Assembly: GCA_963585895.1 (NCBI GenBank)
Contig: CAUZXS010005839.1
Span: 2,501 to 66,500 of the forward strand
Source of the DNA: Sepioteuthis lessoniana
Lineage: Eukaryota; Mollusca; Cephalopoda; Myopsida; Loliginidae
Reading direction: 5' to 3'
DNA: 64,000 nucleotides
Each line of letters opens with the position of its first letter. Position 1 is the first letter of the stretch. Positions 21,104 to 32,416 of the stretch are shown here, piece after piece. The notes below the pieces were generated by a model. The model was not told where the DNA came from and made no database searches. It was given only the letters and a program-made list of their open reading frames with translations. The position numbers were made by a program, and so were the translations under genes.

Positions 21104-21228
21104 ATCATACAACGTGTGTAAGCACGTGCGATACCCTAACCTCATCAGCCGCCAACCAGGGTGATAACAGAGTTTTGGTGGCTCAAGGCTTTACTTTTAC
21201 TTATATATATATATATATATATATATAT
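21058..21228. repeat. Duplicated SINE A 3' end with (TA)n
   Basis: CTTTACTTTTACTTATATATA occurs at both about 21048 and 21191 (written here as CTTTACTTTTACTT plus TA run). They bracket about 110 bp of different sequence and two TA microsatellites. Confidence 0.65.
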
Positions 21229-21589
21229 GTTTGTATGCATATTTCAGTCGCAAATTTTCTAGTTGACGTAATTTGTTAAAGATGATAGATAAGAATTCAG
21301 AGTTGAGTTTTTTTATTAGCCTTCTCATCCTTCTGAGTAAGATGTCACTACTAAAAATGAAAGCTATTTAGTAATTGTCCAATATCTCTGATACAGTAAC
21401 CCAAGTACATGGACTTTCGACCTTCATTGGTCATTGTCATTTTGGTTGGTTGTCATCTTGGTTGGGTGAGCTTTACTACATATCAACCATTGTAGATCAT
21501 TTAATGCCAAACCCTTTTTATTCATATATATTAGATATACATGATTTGTTAATGAATAGTTTGAACATAACAATTTTTAGATGAGTCAG

Positions 21590-21998
21590 TGATCATTTCT
21601 TTGCACACTATTAAATAGTTTCAAGTATTGCTATTAAACACTAATAGTTTTATTTGCAAACAGTTAAATGGTTTCAAGTATTGCTATCTAACACTAATTA
21701 TTCAATTACATATTAATCATTTGTTTGCATACAGTTAGATAGTTTCAAGAACAAAAAAATGATTAAACAGTTTTATTTTACCCCTCAATGGAACCCTAAC
21801 AGGTACTACCCCTCCAGTTTAGAGTGAACCCGGGAGTAATGGCAATGAAGGTGTATTGTACATTCTTAAAGCGCCAGGACTAAAGCCTCACCTACAGATG
21901 AGTTAGTGTCATATCCAGGATACCCATTCAGGAGTGAGTTCTTACCCCTCTGCAAAGATGCAGTCAGCTCATTCTACAGCCTCATCTAAACTAGCTTG
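21590..21998 (-). mobile_element. Element C copy
   Basis: TTTCAAGTATTGCTATC modules come first. CAATGGAACCCTAACAGG, GGGAGTAATGGCAATG and GATGCAGTCAGCTCATTC then give the reversed 5' end. Confidence 0.75.
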
Positions 21999-22039
21999 AT
22001 TATCTCTTGTTCTTAGCTTTAGGATAAAAAAGGCTTTAT

Positions 22040-22500
22040 CTTTTTGTGTACAAGGTCTTTCAAAAGTTTTGAAACAAAATGATTGGGTATAAATCAAGGA
22101 TCACAAATAATGGAGTAATGAAAATTACATTTATTGAAAGATAAAAAAAATAACATTTTAGAATTTGCGACCATTTAGTCTCGTACATTAACCAAAAATA
22201 AAGAGAGGAGTCCTTGAATTCAGATGTCTGTTGTTAAATTGAAGGCACTGTTGAATACTTCATGAAAAGATCTGGATGATCTCTGATTGACTAACTCTTG
22301 AATGCTGGTGACATTCTTGGGTGTTCAGATTCTTATTGGTGGCCCAGATGGTGAGGCATCTATTACCCTATGATCTTCAAGCTTTGAGCTTCAAAGTGAA
22401 ACTGAATTTGCTTCTCTATCTTGCGTGAACTATCTTAAAAGACTTAGCTTCATAATAGGTCTTCACGCAAAAGATCTTTTGCTCCATCGTTCATTGCTAT
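22040..22500 (-). pseudogene. Tc1/mariner-group transposase relic (N-terminal part)
   Basis: The minus strand reads 'EQKIFCVKTYYEAKSFKIVHARY', then stops and 'TPKNVTSIQELVNQRSSRSF'. This matches the N-terminal DNA-binding region found in one group of Tc1/mariner-like transposases. A 3' AT-rich end with TTCAAAAGTTTTGAAAC near 22052 may be a terminal repeat. The catalytic region is missing. The right family is likely, the exact subgroup uncertain. Confidence 0.55.
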
Positions 22501-23239
22501 ATGTGGTTGAATATATAAAAATGTTAACTATTTTTCTGCAGTAATCTGAAGAGAAAGATGATAAAGTCATTAGGGAAGATCTCACTGGCCACATGAAATG
22601 GATTTTATTATGTGTAAAAATCATTGCTGTATATTATCCGTGTTTTAAATGTAAAAGACTATTACTGTAAATCCAAATTGCCATTGAACCATAAAAATGA
22701 GGTAAAAGATGTTAACACTTTTGGAATTAATATTAATTGAAAGCATACATTCGCGTTAAAATAGAATGCCTCTAAGGATGCAATGAACCATAAACAAGGA
22801 CTCTGTGATGAATTAAATAAAATAAAGTAACTATGGACTAAGTTAAAACTTAATACATGCAAATGAGGGAGGACGTTTTTTTAAATATAACTCGAAAGAC
22901 ATGGGAAGCAGCATGATGGACATAAAGGCGGACAAACCTGACAGGTCAATGGCATGCCTAGGCAGGTAGTGGGCAGACAAATCTCATGAGACAATGGCCA
23001 GGATTAAATAGTCCGATTGGGGAACTACTGCTGCTCATTTATGAGGGTGGCTTCTATAGATGAGAATAAAAACACAGCCATCAAAAGATTACCATGACTC
23101 ATGCTCAAACCACTTGTCCAAACCACATCACTCTTTGCGTGGGTAAAAGAGGGGTTGGAGGCCTGGCCCCAGTGTTAAAAAAATTAGCAACAGAGCTCAA
23201 ACGAAAATGAAAATTACTAAAAAGCTAAAGCACAATAAA

Positions 23240-23720
23240 AATAGTGACATTCAACATTAGAACTTTAAACAGAATGGGCCAACTATTGGAGCTGACAGCT
23301 TCTGCTATAGATCATGACATAGACATAATATGCATGCAAGAACATTGATACCTTCATAGCAAAGATATAAAATGCCAGAATACCAGCAATGAATGGACAT
23401 TTGTTTCAGCATCTGCATGAAAAACTCTGTCAAGGAGGTATAGTTATACTTATAGGACCATGGGCCCTAAAATTACTTAATAGCATTGAGAAAATACAAA
23501 CAAGGATGATGGTAGTTACGTTTAATGACAATCCCTGCACAACAATCATCTCCTACTACAGCCCTACTAATGTTAGGGAAAAAACAGATCTCATCGCCTT
23601 CTGTAATAAACTATCCCCTCTTGTTCGTAGCATTCTGAAACACAACATTCTCATCATCTAAACCTATGTAAATAATGCTAAAGCACAGATAGACTACATC
23701 CTCATAAACAAAGAAATAAA
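23240..23720 (+). pseudogene. RTE apurinic-like endonuclease remnant
   Basis: The reading 'FNIRTLNRMGQLLELTASA' and 'DIDIICMQEH' gives the first endonuclease motifs (N and E catalytic positions). A later frame reads 'CTTIISYYSPTNVREKTDL' and 'LKHNILII'. The expected glycine-aspartate-asparagine motif after ILII is missing. Reading resumes with 'NNAKAQIDYILINKE', so part of the domain has been deleted. In intact RTE elements this domain nicks target DNA. Confidence 0.8.
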
Positions 23721-24539
23721 ATGCTAGTGCATTGAATTGCAAGGCATATTCCTCTTTTGAGAGTGTGTCTTCCAATCACCAAAATGTCACGGCAAAAATA
23801 CAACTGAGCCTATGAAAGAATGCAGCCCAAACAACCACAACTGTACGGTATTACTGGTCTCTGCTTAACAACAGGGATATTAGAGATAAATGTATGTTAA
23901 CACAAAGAAACAAATTCGATGCACTTCAGGATATCAGAAACACCTACTGTAAATGATGACTACGAGAACTTCGTCAATGCCCATTTAGAAGCATAGCAGA
24001 ATGCATACTAGCTAAACAAAGAGCTAAACCTAGAGTCTCATTGGAAACATTAGTGGTTAGAAAAAAGAGTGCAGACATAAAAATCACTTCCCTACACAAT
24101 AGGAAGAACCCAACCGATATTGATGCTCAGAAACTTGAGAAAGCACAAAATGAATTAACTAATGTACAAGAACAAACAATACATACAAAATCAGATCAAT
24201 AAGATTTAAGACTCAACTAAAGATAGACAGATTGCATAGCAGACAGTAAACGGAGTGAGCAGAAGGAAGAATACTGCAAAAGCTAAACTGAAAGCTGCCA
24301 GCCAAGAAGAACAAATGCACCTGAGGTAACAACATTTCGAGAATTTACTTGAAAAATCTCAGAAATTTACGGACAAACCAATCACAAAAATTATTAGTCA
24401 TCAACTAGATATCACACTAGGACTGTTTATGCAAGAAGAACTTGACTCAGTACTAAGAAAAATACCCCCAGAATTATAGAAGACAAGGGAATTCAAAGAC
24501 ATACTGCTTCAACATTGTAACGGCATATCTAACCAGACC

Positions 24540-26150
24540 ACAACAGACAGATGGACAAAGGGATGCATCCTCCCTTTCCCTAAGCAGTGTAACCTCAGAA
24601 TAGCCAAGAACTACCAATGTATAACCCTTACATCCATTGCAGCCAAGATCTACAGTGCTCTGCTACGCAACTGCATAGAACCAAAAATTAGAAAATACTA
24701 AGGAAGAAGCAAAATGACTTTCAGAGAAATTGATCCACAACATCATAAATTTTGACTATCTGTTCAATTCTAGAAAGGGGTACAAGCAAAAATCCTTGAT
24801 GCAACAATATCATTTTTCAACTTCTCCAAGGCATTTGACTCCATACACAGGGAAGATAGAGCAAATACTTCTCGCCAATGGTCTCTCCAAAGAAACCATT
24901 GCAGCCATAATAATGCTATATAAGTAAAGTAAAGTTAGCGACCATAGTCGAGGGTGACCCGAAGGCTCCCTTTTCGATAGCTACTACACCAAGGTGTAGG
25001 GGAGGGCGCTACTCCATTCCCAGGATTGCTCCACTTTACCCTTGAACCGTACCTTATAATGCTGAGTGTTAAGCAAGGTGGTATCAAGTTCCATTTTTAA
25101 AGTCTTTGGTATGACTCGACCTGGGATTGAACCCAGGTCTCCCGGGCCATTGGCGAACACTCTAACCGCTGGGCCAATGTCCCGGTATTTAAAAGCACGA
25201 AAGTAAAAGTCCTCTCACTGGATGGAGACACAGACTACTTTGACATAGTAATAGGTGTCCTGCAAGGAGACACATTATCCTCATACCTGTTTTTTATTAG
25301 TCTAGACTTGGTGCTTAAAACATCTATAGATTTAATGAAAGAAAACGGCTTCAAGTTGGCAAAGGTAAGAAGCAGAAGATACCCTGCACAAACTATTACA
25401 GATACTGACTACTCTAATGACATAGCGCTTCTAGCAAATACACCCACCCAAGCCAAAACCCTTCTACATAGTCTGCAATGAGCAGCTGCAGGAATAGGCC
25501 TCCATGTCAACATAGACAAGACTGAATACATATGCTTTAATCAAAGAGGTGACATCTTCACACTAAAGGATTGTCCTTTGAAACTAGTGGACAAGTTCAC
25601 CTACCTCGGAAGCAGCGAGAATGATATCAATACATCAACCGAGAATGATATTGACACATGACTAGCAATGGTATAGTCAGCTATCAATAGGCTATTGGTC
25701 ATATGGAAATCAGACCTAACCGATAAAATAAAATACAGTTTTTTTCCAAGCAGCAGTTGTGTCAATACTGCTATATGGATACACCACATAGACACTAACT
25801 AAACGTATGCAGAAAAAGCTTGATGGCAATTACACAAGAATATTGCGAGCGGTATTGGAGGAAACTCAACAAAACAGTAGCTGTATGACCACTTAATCCT
25901 CATCACGAAAACTATCCAATTTAGATGAACCAGCTATGCAGGACATTGCTGGAGAAGTTAGGCCAAACTCATAAGCGATATACTCCAGTGGACCCTTTTA
26001 TATGAATGAGCAAAGGTTGGATAACCTGCTAGAACAACAGCTCTGTGCCGATACAGCATATAGCCTGGATGACTTCCCAGGGCCGATGGACGATAGAAAT
26101 GAATGGTGAGAGAGTCAAGGAAATCTGTGGTAGCAACGCAACATGATGAT
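24540..26150 (+). pseudogene. RTE reverse transcriptase remnant, split by SINE A
   Basis: Left of the SINE, the sequence reads 'RWTKGCILPFPKQ', 'AKNYQCITLTSIAAKIY' and 'GKIEQILLANGLSKETIAA'. Right of it, 'DIVIGVLQGDTLSSYLF' (motif B) and 'TDYSNDIALLANTP' appear. At motif C the usual A/FADD is SND here, so a catalytic Asp is lost. 'AAAGIGLHVNIDKTEY' and 'LVDKFTYLGSS' follow. The distal end corresponds to a conserved C-terminal region before the (ATG)n tail. Confidence 0.82.
24923..25179 (-). mobile_element. SINE A inserted in the RTE reverse transcriptase
   Basis: A complete minus-strand A copy runs from AGTAAAGTAAAGTTAGCG to GCTGGGCCAATG. RT coding resumes at AAAAGCACGAAAGTAAAAG, giving a clear pre-insertion frame. 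TATATAA on the left and TATTTAA on the right may be a decayed duplication. This SINE is younger than the LINE copy. Confidence 0.9.
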
Positions 26151-26446
26151 GATGATGACTAGAGGTTCCAAGGATTTTTTTTTAAGCTAAGTGACAAGAC
26201 AGAAGTTTAACAGCTAATTTTCACTGCACATTGGTCCTTCCCCAATTAAAGGATTGGCACGACACAATCTGTATATCTCTCATTTCCTTCTGTAGAATTT
26301 TGTGCAGCACTAAGTTTTGTAAATCACTAATTTTTCCTTTAGAAAATTTCTTTTTTAATAACAACTGAGATTTTTGCATTTTTTTTCTCTGGGTTTAGCA
26401 TTAAATACACATGACATAGAGTAAATAGGTTTGGAGTTTGTATAGG

Positions 26447-26695
26447 TTTAGTTTGGTTTCTTTGTTTAATGGCATATCAACCTTAGTAGGTTATTTAATG
26501 CCAAAGCCATTCTCTGAAAAGAACAGTAGTGGTACTATTTAACCCATAGCTGGGAGGATAAGGGGGTTCATACCTTTCTCTAGGGTATTTGCCTTAAAGT
26601 GAACATAATAGCAAGACTGAAGTACGAACTTGATTACTATGATTCCATAGTCCATCGCTTTAACCATTGCACTATGAGGACACCTGCTAAAATTG
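26447..26695 (-). mobile_element. SINE E copy
   Basis: The reversed tail GGCATATCAACCTTAGTAGG, central block AGTGGTACTATTTAACCC and head ATTGCACTATGAGGACACC are present. Confidence 0.87.
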
Positions 26696-26941
26696 TATAA
26701 AACAACATTCTCTATCTATGACTGACATGTAACATCTCTTATTTATTTCAGTAAAAATAACTTGATATTGATGATAAAGTTTGCTATTTCTATAAATAAA
26801 GATTGGTCAATATCAGGGATAGAGCATATATATCTAAGTTAGGATAGGAAGACATGGTAAACAGAGCTTTGAAACTGTCAGTTTCTCCCCTTGTATACAT
26901 GAGTGTTTGTATGTGTATGTATGTGTTAGTACATATATAAT

Positions 26942-27345
26942 TTGGCAGACTGTAGTCAAGAGTGACTCAAAGGCTCTCTTTTCAATAGCTACAATACTCA
27001 GGTATAGAAGACGGCGCTACCTCTTTTTCCTGGATTGCTCCTCTTACCCTTTATCTGTACTTTATAATGCTAAAGTAAGAGGGCATCAAGTACCATTTTT
27101 TGAGTCTTTGGTATCGCTCAACCTTGAACCCCAGTCTCTTGGGCCATTGGTCCAGGAGACCTGGGTTAAATCCCAGGTCCTGTTATACTAAAGACTCAAA
27201 AAATGATACTTGATGCCTCTTTGCTTAACATTCAGCATTATAAGCTATAGATAAAAGATAAGTGGAACAATCCTTAGAAATGAGTTGCACCCTCTCCTAC
27301 ACCTCAATGTAGTAGTTATTGAAAAGGGAGCCCTCATCTACTTAT
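26942..27345. mobile_element. Two SINE A copies, head to head (imperfect palindrome)
   Basis: 26942-27148 is a minus copy and 27143-27345 a plus copy. They meet at GTCTCTTGGGCCATTGG followed by TCCAGGAGAC, the same tRNA-head position in both. The arms are about three-quarters identical by eye. Confidence 0.82.
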
Positions 27346-27781
27346 TTATATATTGTGTGTCAATTGTTTTGAATAATTTTGTTTGCAAGGCCCCAACTCT
27401 TTCAGACTCAAAAGATGTGAAGAAAAATACAAAAAGTTGAGTTCTGAAGAAATTATCTGTGGTGACTTCCATTTTTCCTAAAAGTGAATTTTTAGAAATT
27501 TTTTATAAAGGATTTCTTAACATTGTTAAATCAAATATGAAATAATTTACTTAAAACTGCTCTTATCAAGTCATCACTAAATGGATGATAGTTTCAATTA
27601 TATTCCTTCTTGATTGCCTCAATTGCCTGAATTAATCATTATCAAGGTATAACGATGGCATGGATTCCTTTAATTCTCTCCTGCCTTCCATCCCTATCTG
27701 TCATTGCTCTCAACAAGTCCTCTTATCAGCATAGAGCTGAGTTTTTGCTTGTTAGCCAACAAGTCTATAGGAAAATTTCCC

Positions 27782-28030
27782 TTATGAGTTTGTTTTTACT
27801 TCTACAGCAGTACCCAGCATAACACTCGTTTTTCTTGGATGATTTATTGAGGTGAGAGGCTCTACAACTGTTATTTTGGGGGGTTCTGCTTCCTGTATTT
27901 GTTCAAAACAGTACACAGCAGCATCCTCGTACACAGGGTACAGGAGTAAAATATGGAATACTCTTATAAAAGGTTTTTTTTTTTTGTCTGATTTGTCCAA
28001 TTTTTGAAAAAAAATGCAATAAATTTTCAT
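27782..28030 (-). other. 82-residue open frame, unrecognised
   Basis: The C-terminal half, 'EDAAVYCFEQIQEAEPP' then 'NHPRKTSVMLGTAVEV', is not low-complexity and could be an exon or an unrecognised element's coding debris. The N-terminal part is A/T-rich and probably spurious. No family is recognised, and it lies next to a transposase relic. Confidence 0.2.
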
Positions 28031-28077
28031 GATTAGCTCTATTATTTAAGCATTTTTTCATTAAAATTCAGCCCAAT

Positions 28078-28668
28078 ATGAGTGAGTAAGAAAAGAAATG
28101 ACAAAGAATTTATGATTTGCTTAGCGCCAAAATCAAGCCAAAAAAATTTCCAAAATAATTGGAGTTTATTGTATTCAAAGCAAAGAAAAATTTTTTACAG
28201 AAAAAGAGCTTTTTAAGGAAAAGGGTAATGGAGGATTGAACAAAAATTGTGAAGAAAGCTTTTTAACAGCTCTCGCTATGATGATTAAGAAGTATCCCTC
28301 GACATCAATAAGAAAGCCTGTGGGAAAACTGTGAGGACAATAATTAGACAAGGTTTAAAACTGAAATCATTTGCCAGGACACCCTGACATTTTTGGGTGC
28401 AAAGATGAAAGAAAAAAGGTTCATGAGGAGCAGAAAAACAAAAAGTTTGTCAGGAAAATTATCTCTATTTTAATCTTCAAATCTATGGCCTCCATTAAGC
28501 CCAGACCTTAACCCCCTTGTTTATGCTATATGGGGCATTTTAGAAAACAAAACAAATATAACTTCCCATCCAAATCTTGGTTTGCTTAAGACTGCTATTG
28601 AGGAGGAATAGAATAAAATGTCTTAAAAATTTATTTTAAAGGCATTGTGATACAATAATTGAAAAAAA
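28078..28668 (+). pseudogene. Tc1/mariner transposase relic, deleted in the middle
   Basis: The start is ATGAGTGAG. 'FYDLLSAKIKPKK' and 'PSTSIRKPVGKL', then 'LKLKSFARTP', represent the N-terminal DNA-binding part in shifting frames. The catalytic C-terminal signature 'PPLSPDLNPLVYAIWG' and 'LENKTNITSHPNLGLLKTAIEEE' follow at about 28490-28620. Stops and frameshifts are many. The central catalytic stretch is missing. The relic runs directly into a fold-back hairpin. Confidence 0.75.
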
Positions 28669-28707
28669 TTTTTTTCAATTATTGTATCACAATGCCTTCA
28701 AAATAAA
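28630..28707. repeat. 39-bp arm perfect-loopless hairpin
   Basis: The left arm 28630-28668 and right arm 28669-28707 are reverse complements with a single mismatch and no spacer, centred on AAAAAAATTTTTTT. The left arm is transposase-end sequence, the right arm its inverted duplicate. Confidence 0.93.
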
Positions 28708-29093
28708 AATATGCAGCCATAATGAGTAAATTTACTGTTTTGTGTCTACCTTATTTTGTTGCTTATCTTTTAAAATTAAAATTCATCTTGTTTTATAATA
28801 GTATTATTATTATACTAGAATATTTCGAATTTTACTTCCACACTCTGTTGTTCCCATCGAGCTTTTTCTTCAATTAGAGTCCAGATCTATTACATCATGC
28901 AAAATAGTGATGTCCTTTTAATTTTACTGCCTTGCTAAGAATTTTCATAGCATATCATGTGTTTACATGTATATATCTGATTTTGCAGACAGCTGATAAA
29001 ATAAAAATAATGAAATAATTTAAGAAAAAAAAACTATAACCCATAAAAAATGGCACATCATAGCAAGATTTTTATTAAAGCAATTCATATAAA

Positions 29094-29330
29094 CTTAGTC
29101 AAGGGTAATCCAAAGGCTCCCTTTTCAATAGCTACTACACCAAGGTGTTGGGAAGGGTGCTACTTCATTCCCTGGATTGCTCCATTTTACCCTTGATCCG
29201 TATCTTTTAATGCTGAGTGTTAAGCCAGGCAGTATCAAGTACCATTTTTTGAGTCTTAGGTATGACTCAACCTGGGATTGAACCCCAGTCTCCTGAACCA
29301 TTGGCAAACACTCTACTTATTAGGTACCCT
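29094..29330 (-). mobile_element. SINE A copy
   Basis: TAGTCAAGGGTAATCC, TACTACACCAAGGTG, GGGATTGAACCCCAG and CACTCTACTTATTAGG identify a minus-strand copy. Confidence 0.88.
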
Positions 29331-29555
29331 AATTTAGAGAATAAAGCAATTTCCAGTCCAATTTGCATATGAATAATAATTTTTCAATGGTCTGCTTTTG
29401 CATTGAATATATCTTTTTAAAAAAATCAGTCATTCTCTTCTTTGTCTAGCTGAGAACTAATGTATTACACTGGAGGAAGATATTTAAAGAAATAAAACAA
29501 ACATTATAGTATTTAATGAGACTTGGTTAAAAGAAAAATTGCTACCTTTATATAT

Positions 29556-29776
29556 ACAAGGGTTGTTCCATGAGTTCTAAGCCTTTTTCAGGAGGAGTTG
29601 CTGAATCCAAAGTATCCAGGAAACATCAACCTTTTTCAATTTGTACTCTGGTATGACATTCTTTGAATTCATCTTGCAGTCAGCTTATTCATTCTCTCAG
29701 TCTCAGTTAAAAATGTTCAGCTATGACTCTTATTTTGGGGTGAGGCTTGAAACTTTTTAAATGACCCTAGTGTATA
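29556..29776. mobile_element. MITE-like element with mariner-type ends
   Basis: The left end reads ACAAGGGTTGTTCC...TCTAAGCC. The complement of the right end reads ACACTAGGGTCATTT...TTCAAGCC. They look like imperfect terminal inverted repeats, and TA occurs at both boundaries. No coding sequence is present. Confidence 0.45.
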
Positions 29777-29834
29777 TTTGTCTATATATATATACATATA
29801 TATTTGTTGTATGTCCAAAGAGAGAATAAAAAAT

Positions 29835-30179
29835 ATTTTAAAATAGGTGGGTCCACAAAGAGATTTGTATTTTTTGAATTTATCTATTTATTTTGTTCTT
29901 ACATACATGTATGTTTCCAGCTTGTTGCTTTCGTCAGAGAACATATATGGCACAAGGCCTTGTTAATGGGGTACTCAATGAGACTTGAACTCACTCGTGT
30001 TTACAGTTAGCAAACACGAGTGAGTTCAAGTCTCATTGAGTACTCCATTAACAAGGCCTTGTGCCATATATGTTCTCTGACGAAAGCAACAAGCTGGAAA
30101 CATACATGTATGTAAGAACAAAATAAATAAATAGATAAATTCAAAAAATACAAATCTCTTCATGGACCTACCTATTTTG

Positions 30180-30186
<7 letters not shown>
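29835..30186. repeat. Large near-perfect palindrome built from SINE D sequence
   Basis: The arms, about 29837-30002 and 30012-30182, are inverted copies separated by 9 bp (ACAGTTAGC). By eye they differ at about four bases and one 4-bp indel over ~165 bp. Each arm contains the SINE D 3' half (GAGTTCAAGTCTCATTGAG, GGCCTTGTGCCATATATG). (TA)n follows at 30182-30224 and (TG)n at 30225-30248. Confidence 0.92.
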
Positions 30187-30227
<41 letters not shown>

Positions 30228-30248
30228 TGTGTGTGTGTGTGTGTGTGA

Positions 30249-31260
30249 ATCTAAGTAGGATATTGTAGACAGTCAGTAGCACTTGGTAACAGCTATGCAA
30301 CCATCAGGAACTATGCACTGTGTCAATACTATTCTTAGTTAGATCTATATATGGTCTATCACCAATATTAAGCCTTTTTATTGATGAATAAAGCAAACAA
30401 TTTTATTAACATATCAGAGATTCATTATGTTTCATATTTGTGAGGATATTTTTTTTATTCTTTATATATATATATATACACACATCAAATCTACTGATAA
30501 GATATTCCTTCAATAGACAGTTTTCCTCTCTTTTTTTAAGGTTTTTACGTTGTTTGGCAGGAATGTTGGGGATATGGATTTGAAACAGTTATATTTCTCA
30601 ATTACACGCTAACATTTTTTTTAAAAAAAGCAATTTAAGTCCAATAATTAAAATAGGATGAGGAAGTGTTTGTCATCACTTAAGATTTCTGTACATGAGT
30701 GTCAGTGGCATTATTTTCTTCTTCCCCATTGAAAATAAATTATTGAATTTTCTGAATGAAATAAAAGAAACTGGGTAAAACAAAAGACAAATGACAAACA
30801 ACTGCATTCAATATAGAATTTGTAGTTTGGATTTGAAAAATGGAATGACAGGTGTTATAATAATAAAAAAAAGAAATTACCCTATCAGTACAACTGTTCT
30901 TCGAAGACAATTTTGTTTCTCATTATTTATCTTGCCATAACTCTTGAAGGAGAAGAGCTACATTTAACAACTAGTTTTTCTAGATATTCAATATATGTTA
31001 GTGTCTGTCTGTTTATGATTGTCACAAGGATCAAGTTTAATTGCTTAGTTTTCTAGATTTTTTATTAACTATATCTTTTAATATCTGCTTCTTAATCTGT
31101 TCATGACTGTCTCTGGGATTTTTTAATTTCTTTGTTTTCTAGATTTTTAATTGACTATATTTGTCTGTATTTGTTTTTGGATCTGTTTTATGACTGTCAC
31201 TTGCTATATGTTTAATGGCTTTGTTTTCTAGATTGTTAATTGTGTATATTTGTTTTCTGA
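30249..31260. other. Unassigned AT-rich sequence
   Basis: A degenerate TTGTTTTCTAGATT motif recurs about five times at 30980-31240. No gene is seen. Confidence 0.5.
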
Positions 31261-31261
31261 G

Positions 31262-31925
31262 CAAAGTTATTAATAGGTTTCAAAATTGCTTTCATCATTA
31301 TCTCAAACTGATCTAATCGACCTGTAGATGGAATCCTTACAATTATGACCATTCCAGATCAAAGTGAACCTGGAAGCAATGGCAGTGAAGGTGTACTCCA
31401 CATTTCCCACAGTTCCAGAACTGGAGCTTCACCACCTGATACAGTTCAGAGTCATAATCAGGACACACCTTTTTGGGTGGGAGAGTCTTACCAAACTGCA
31501 GAGGATACAGTCAATGAATGTATTAATGAAGTTCAAATGAGTGTCCTGAATATGATACTAAACAATCTGATGGTGAGGCTTAATAATGCTGGAGCTCTGG
31601 GGAGTGCAGAATACCCTGTATTGCCATAGCTCCTAGTTCCACTCAGGCCTGGAGTAGTAACACCTGAAAGGGTCCTATCTATGAGTCAAATAGAACTGTT
31701 TGACATTTAAACTGAGTATAAATAAATGACTTATGCTAAATTGAATTGTTAGAAATAGAACTCTTTAACCATTTAACTGTGTGCAAACAAATGTGTAATG
31801 CTGAATTGAATTATTAGTGTTAGAAATACTTGAAACCATTTAACAAAAGAATGAGATCAGGCTCATTTAGAAATGTATCTACAAAAGGAGTTTATTAATC
31901 ATTTATATTTAATGTATATGTGTAT
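31262..31925. mobile_element. Head-to-head pair of element C copies
   Basis: 31262-31525 is a minus 5' part of C (GTAGATGGAATCCTTAC, GGCAGTGAAGGTGTACTC). 31528-31925 is a plus copy (GATACTAAACAATCTGATGG, AGTCAAATAGAACTG). Confidence 0.75.
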
Positions 31926-32021
31926 TTACCAACCTCTCTGCTTGGGCAGGATGTGACACAATGTCAATTTTTAAGTGGAGTTTAACAGGTTTGAATTCAG
32001 AGTTTTCTTTCTCCTAGACTG

Positions 32022-32332
32022 TGTAGAAGTCACTGCTTTAACGTGCAGTATAAACAAGAATAACACTCAGCGGCCCAGCTAGCGTCCTGCTGGCAGACAA
32101 AAAGTAGAATGCGCCGTAACTCAGTACCAAAGCCGTAACACCTGAAACATGACTGAAGCAAGCCAGTGTATATATACACTAATATACCCACTCACTAGGC
32201 CAGCAACCGATCACTGTCCAGAGAATAGTGGAACGACTCAATGTCCATATAATTTCACTTAAACTCAGAATTCATTATTACGCTTGTGAGCACTGACTCA
32301 TTGCTACAGAGCCTTATGACAAAATTCCAACA
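32022..32332 (-). mobile_element. Solo LTR (TGTTG...CTACA family) with 5-bp duplication GACTG
   Basis: The plus strand begins TGTAGAAGTCACTGC and ends ATTCCAACA. GACTG flanks both sides (32017-32021 and 32333-32337), and the target, SINE B, reads through once it is ignored. Read on the minus strand it opens TGTTGGAATTTTG and closes CTTCTACA, like 10516-10974. It is a fossil LTR with no internal region. Confidence 0.82.
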
Positions 32333-32416
32333 GACTGGTTGCCTAATCAAGGCTAAAGAACCCAGTCTGCCCTATAATATACCCATAGCTGGAGGAAGGA
32401 TAATTGGATTCATACT

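Larger units (their letters stand above)
22900..26158 (+). mobile_element. RTE-clade LINE, nearly full span but decayed
   Basis: The 5' region CATGGGAAGCAGCATGATG is followed by endonuclease and RT coding remnants. The element ends in an (ATG)n run at about 26143-26157, a 3' end typical of RTE elements. Its length is about 3.0 kb without the SINE A inserted at 24923-25179. Frameshifts and stops are frequent, so it is inactive. RTE elements lack a poly(A) tail and commonly mobilise SINEs with matching 3' ends. A second, rearranged copy is at 36744-37180. Confidence 0.85.

Noticed and set aside
28630-28707. Rho-independent terminator
   Set aside because: The hairpin with A/T centre superficially fits, but the sequence is a eukaryotic transposon end with an inverted duplication, not a bacterial operon end.
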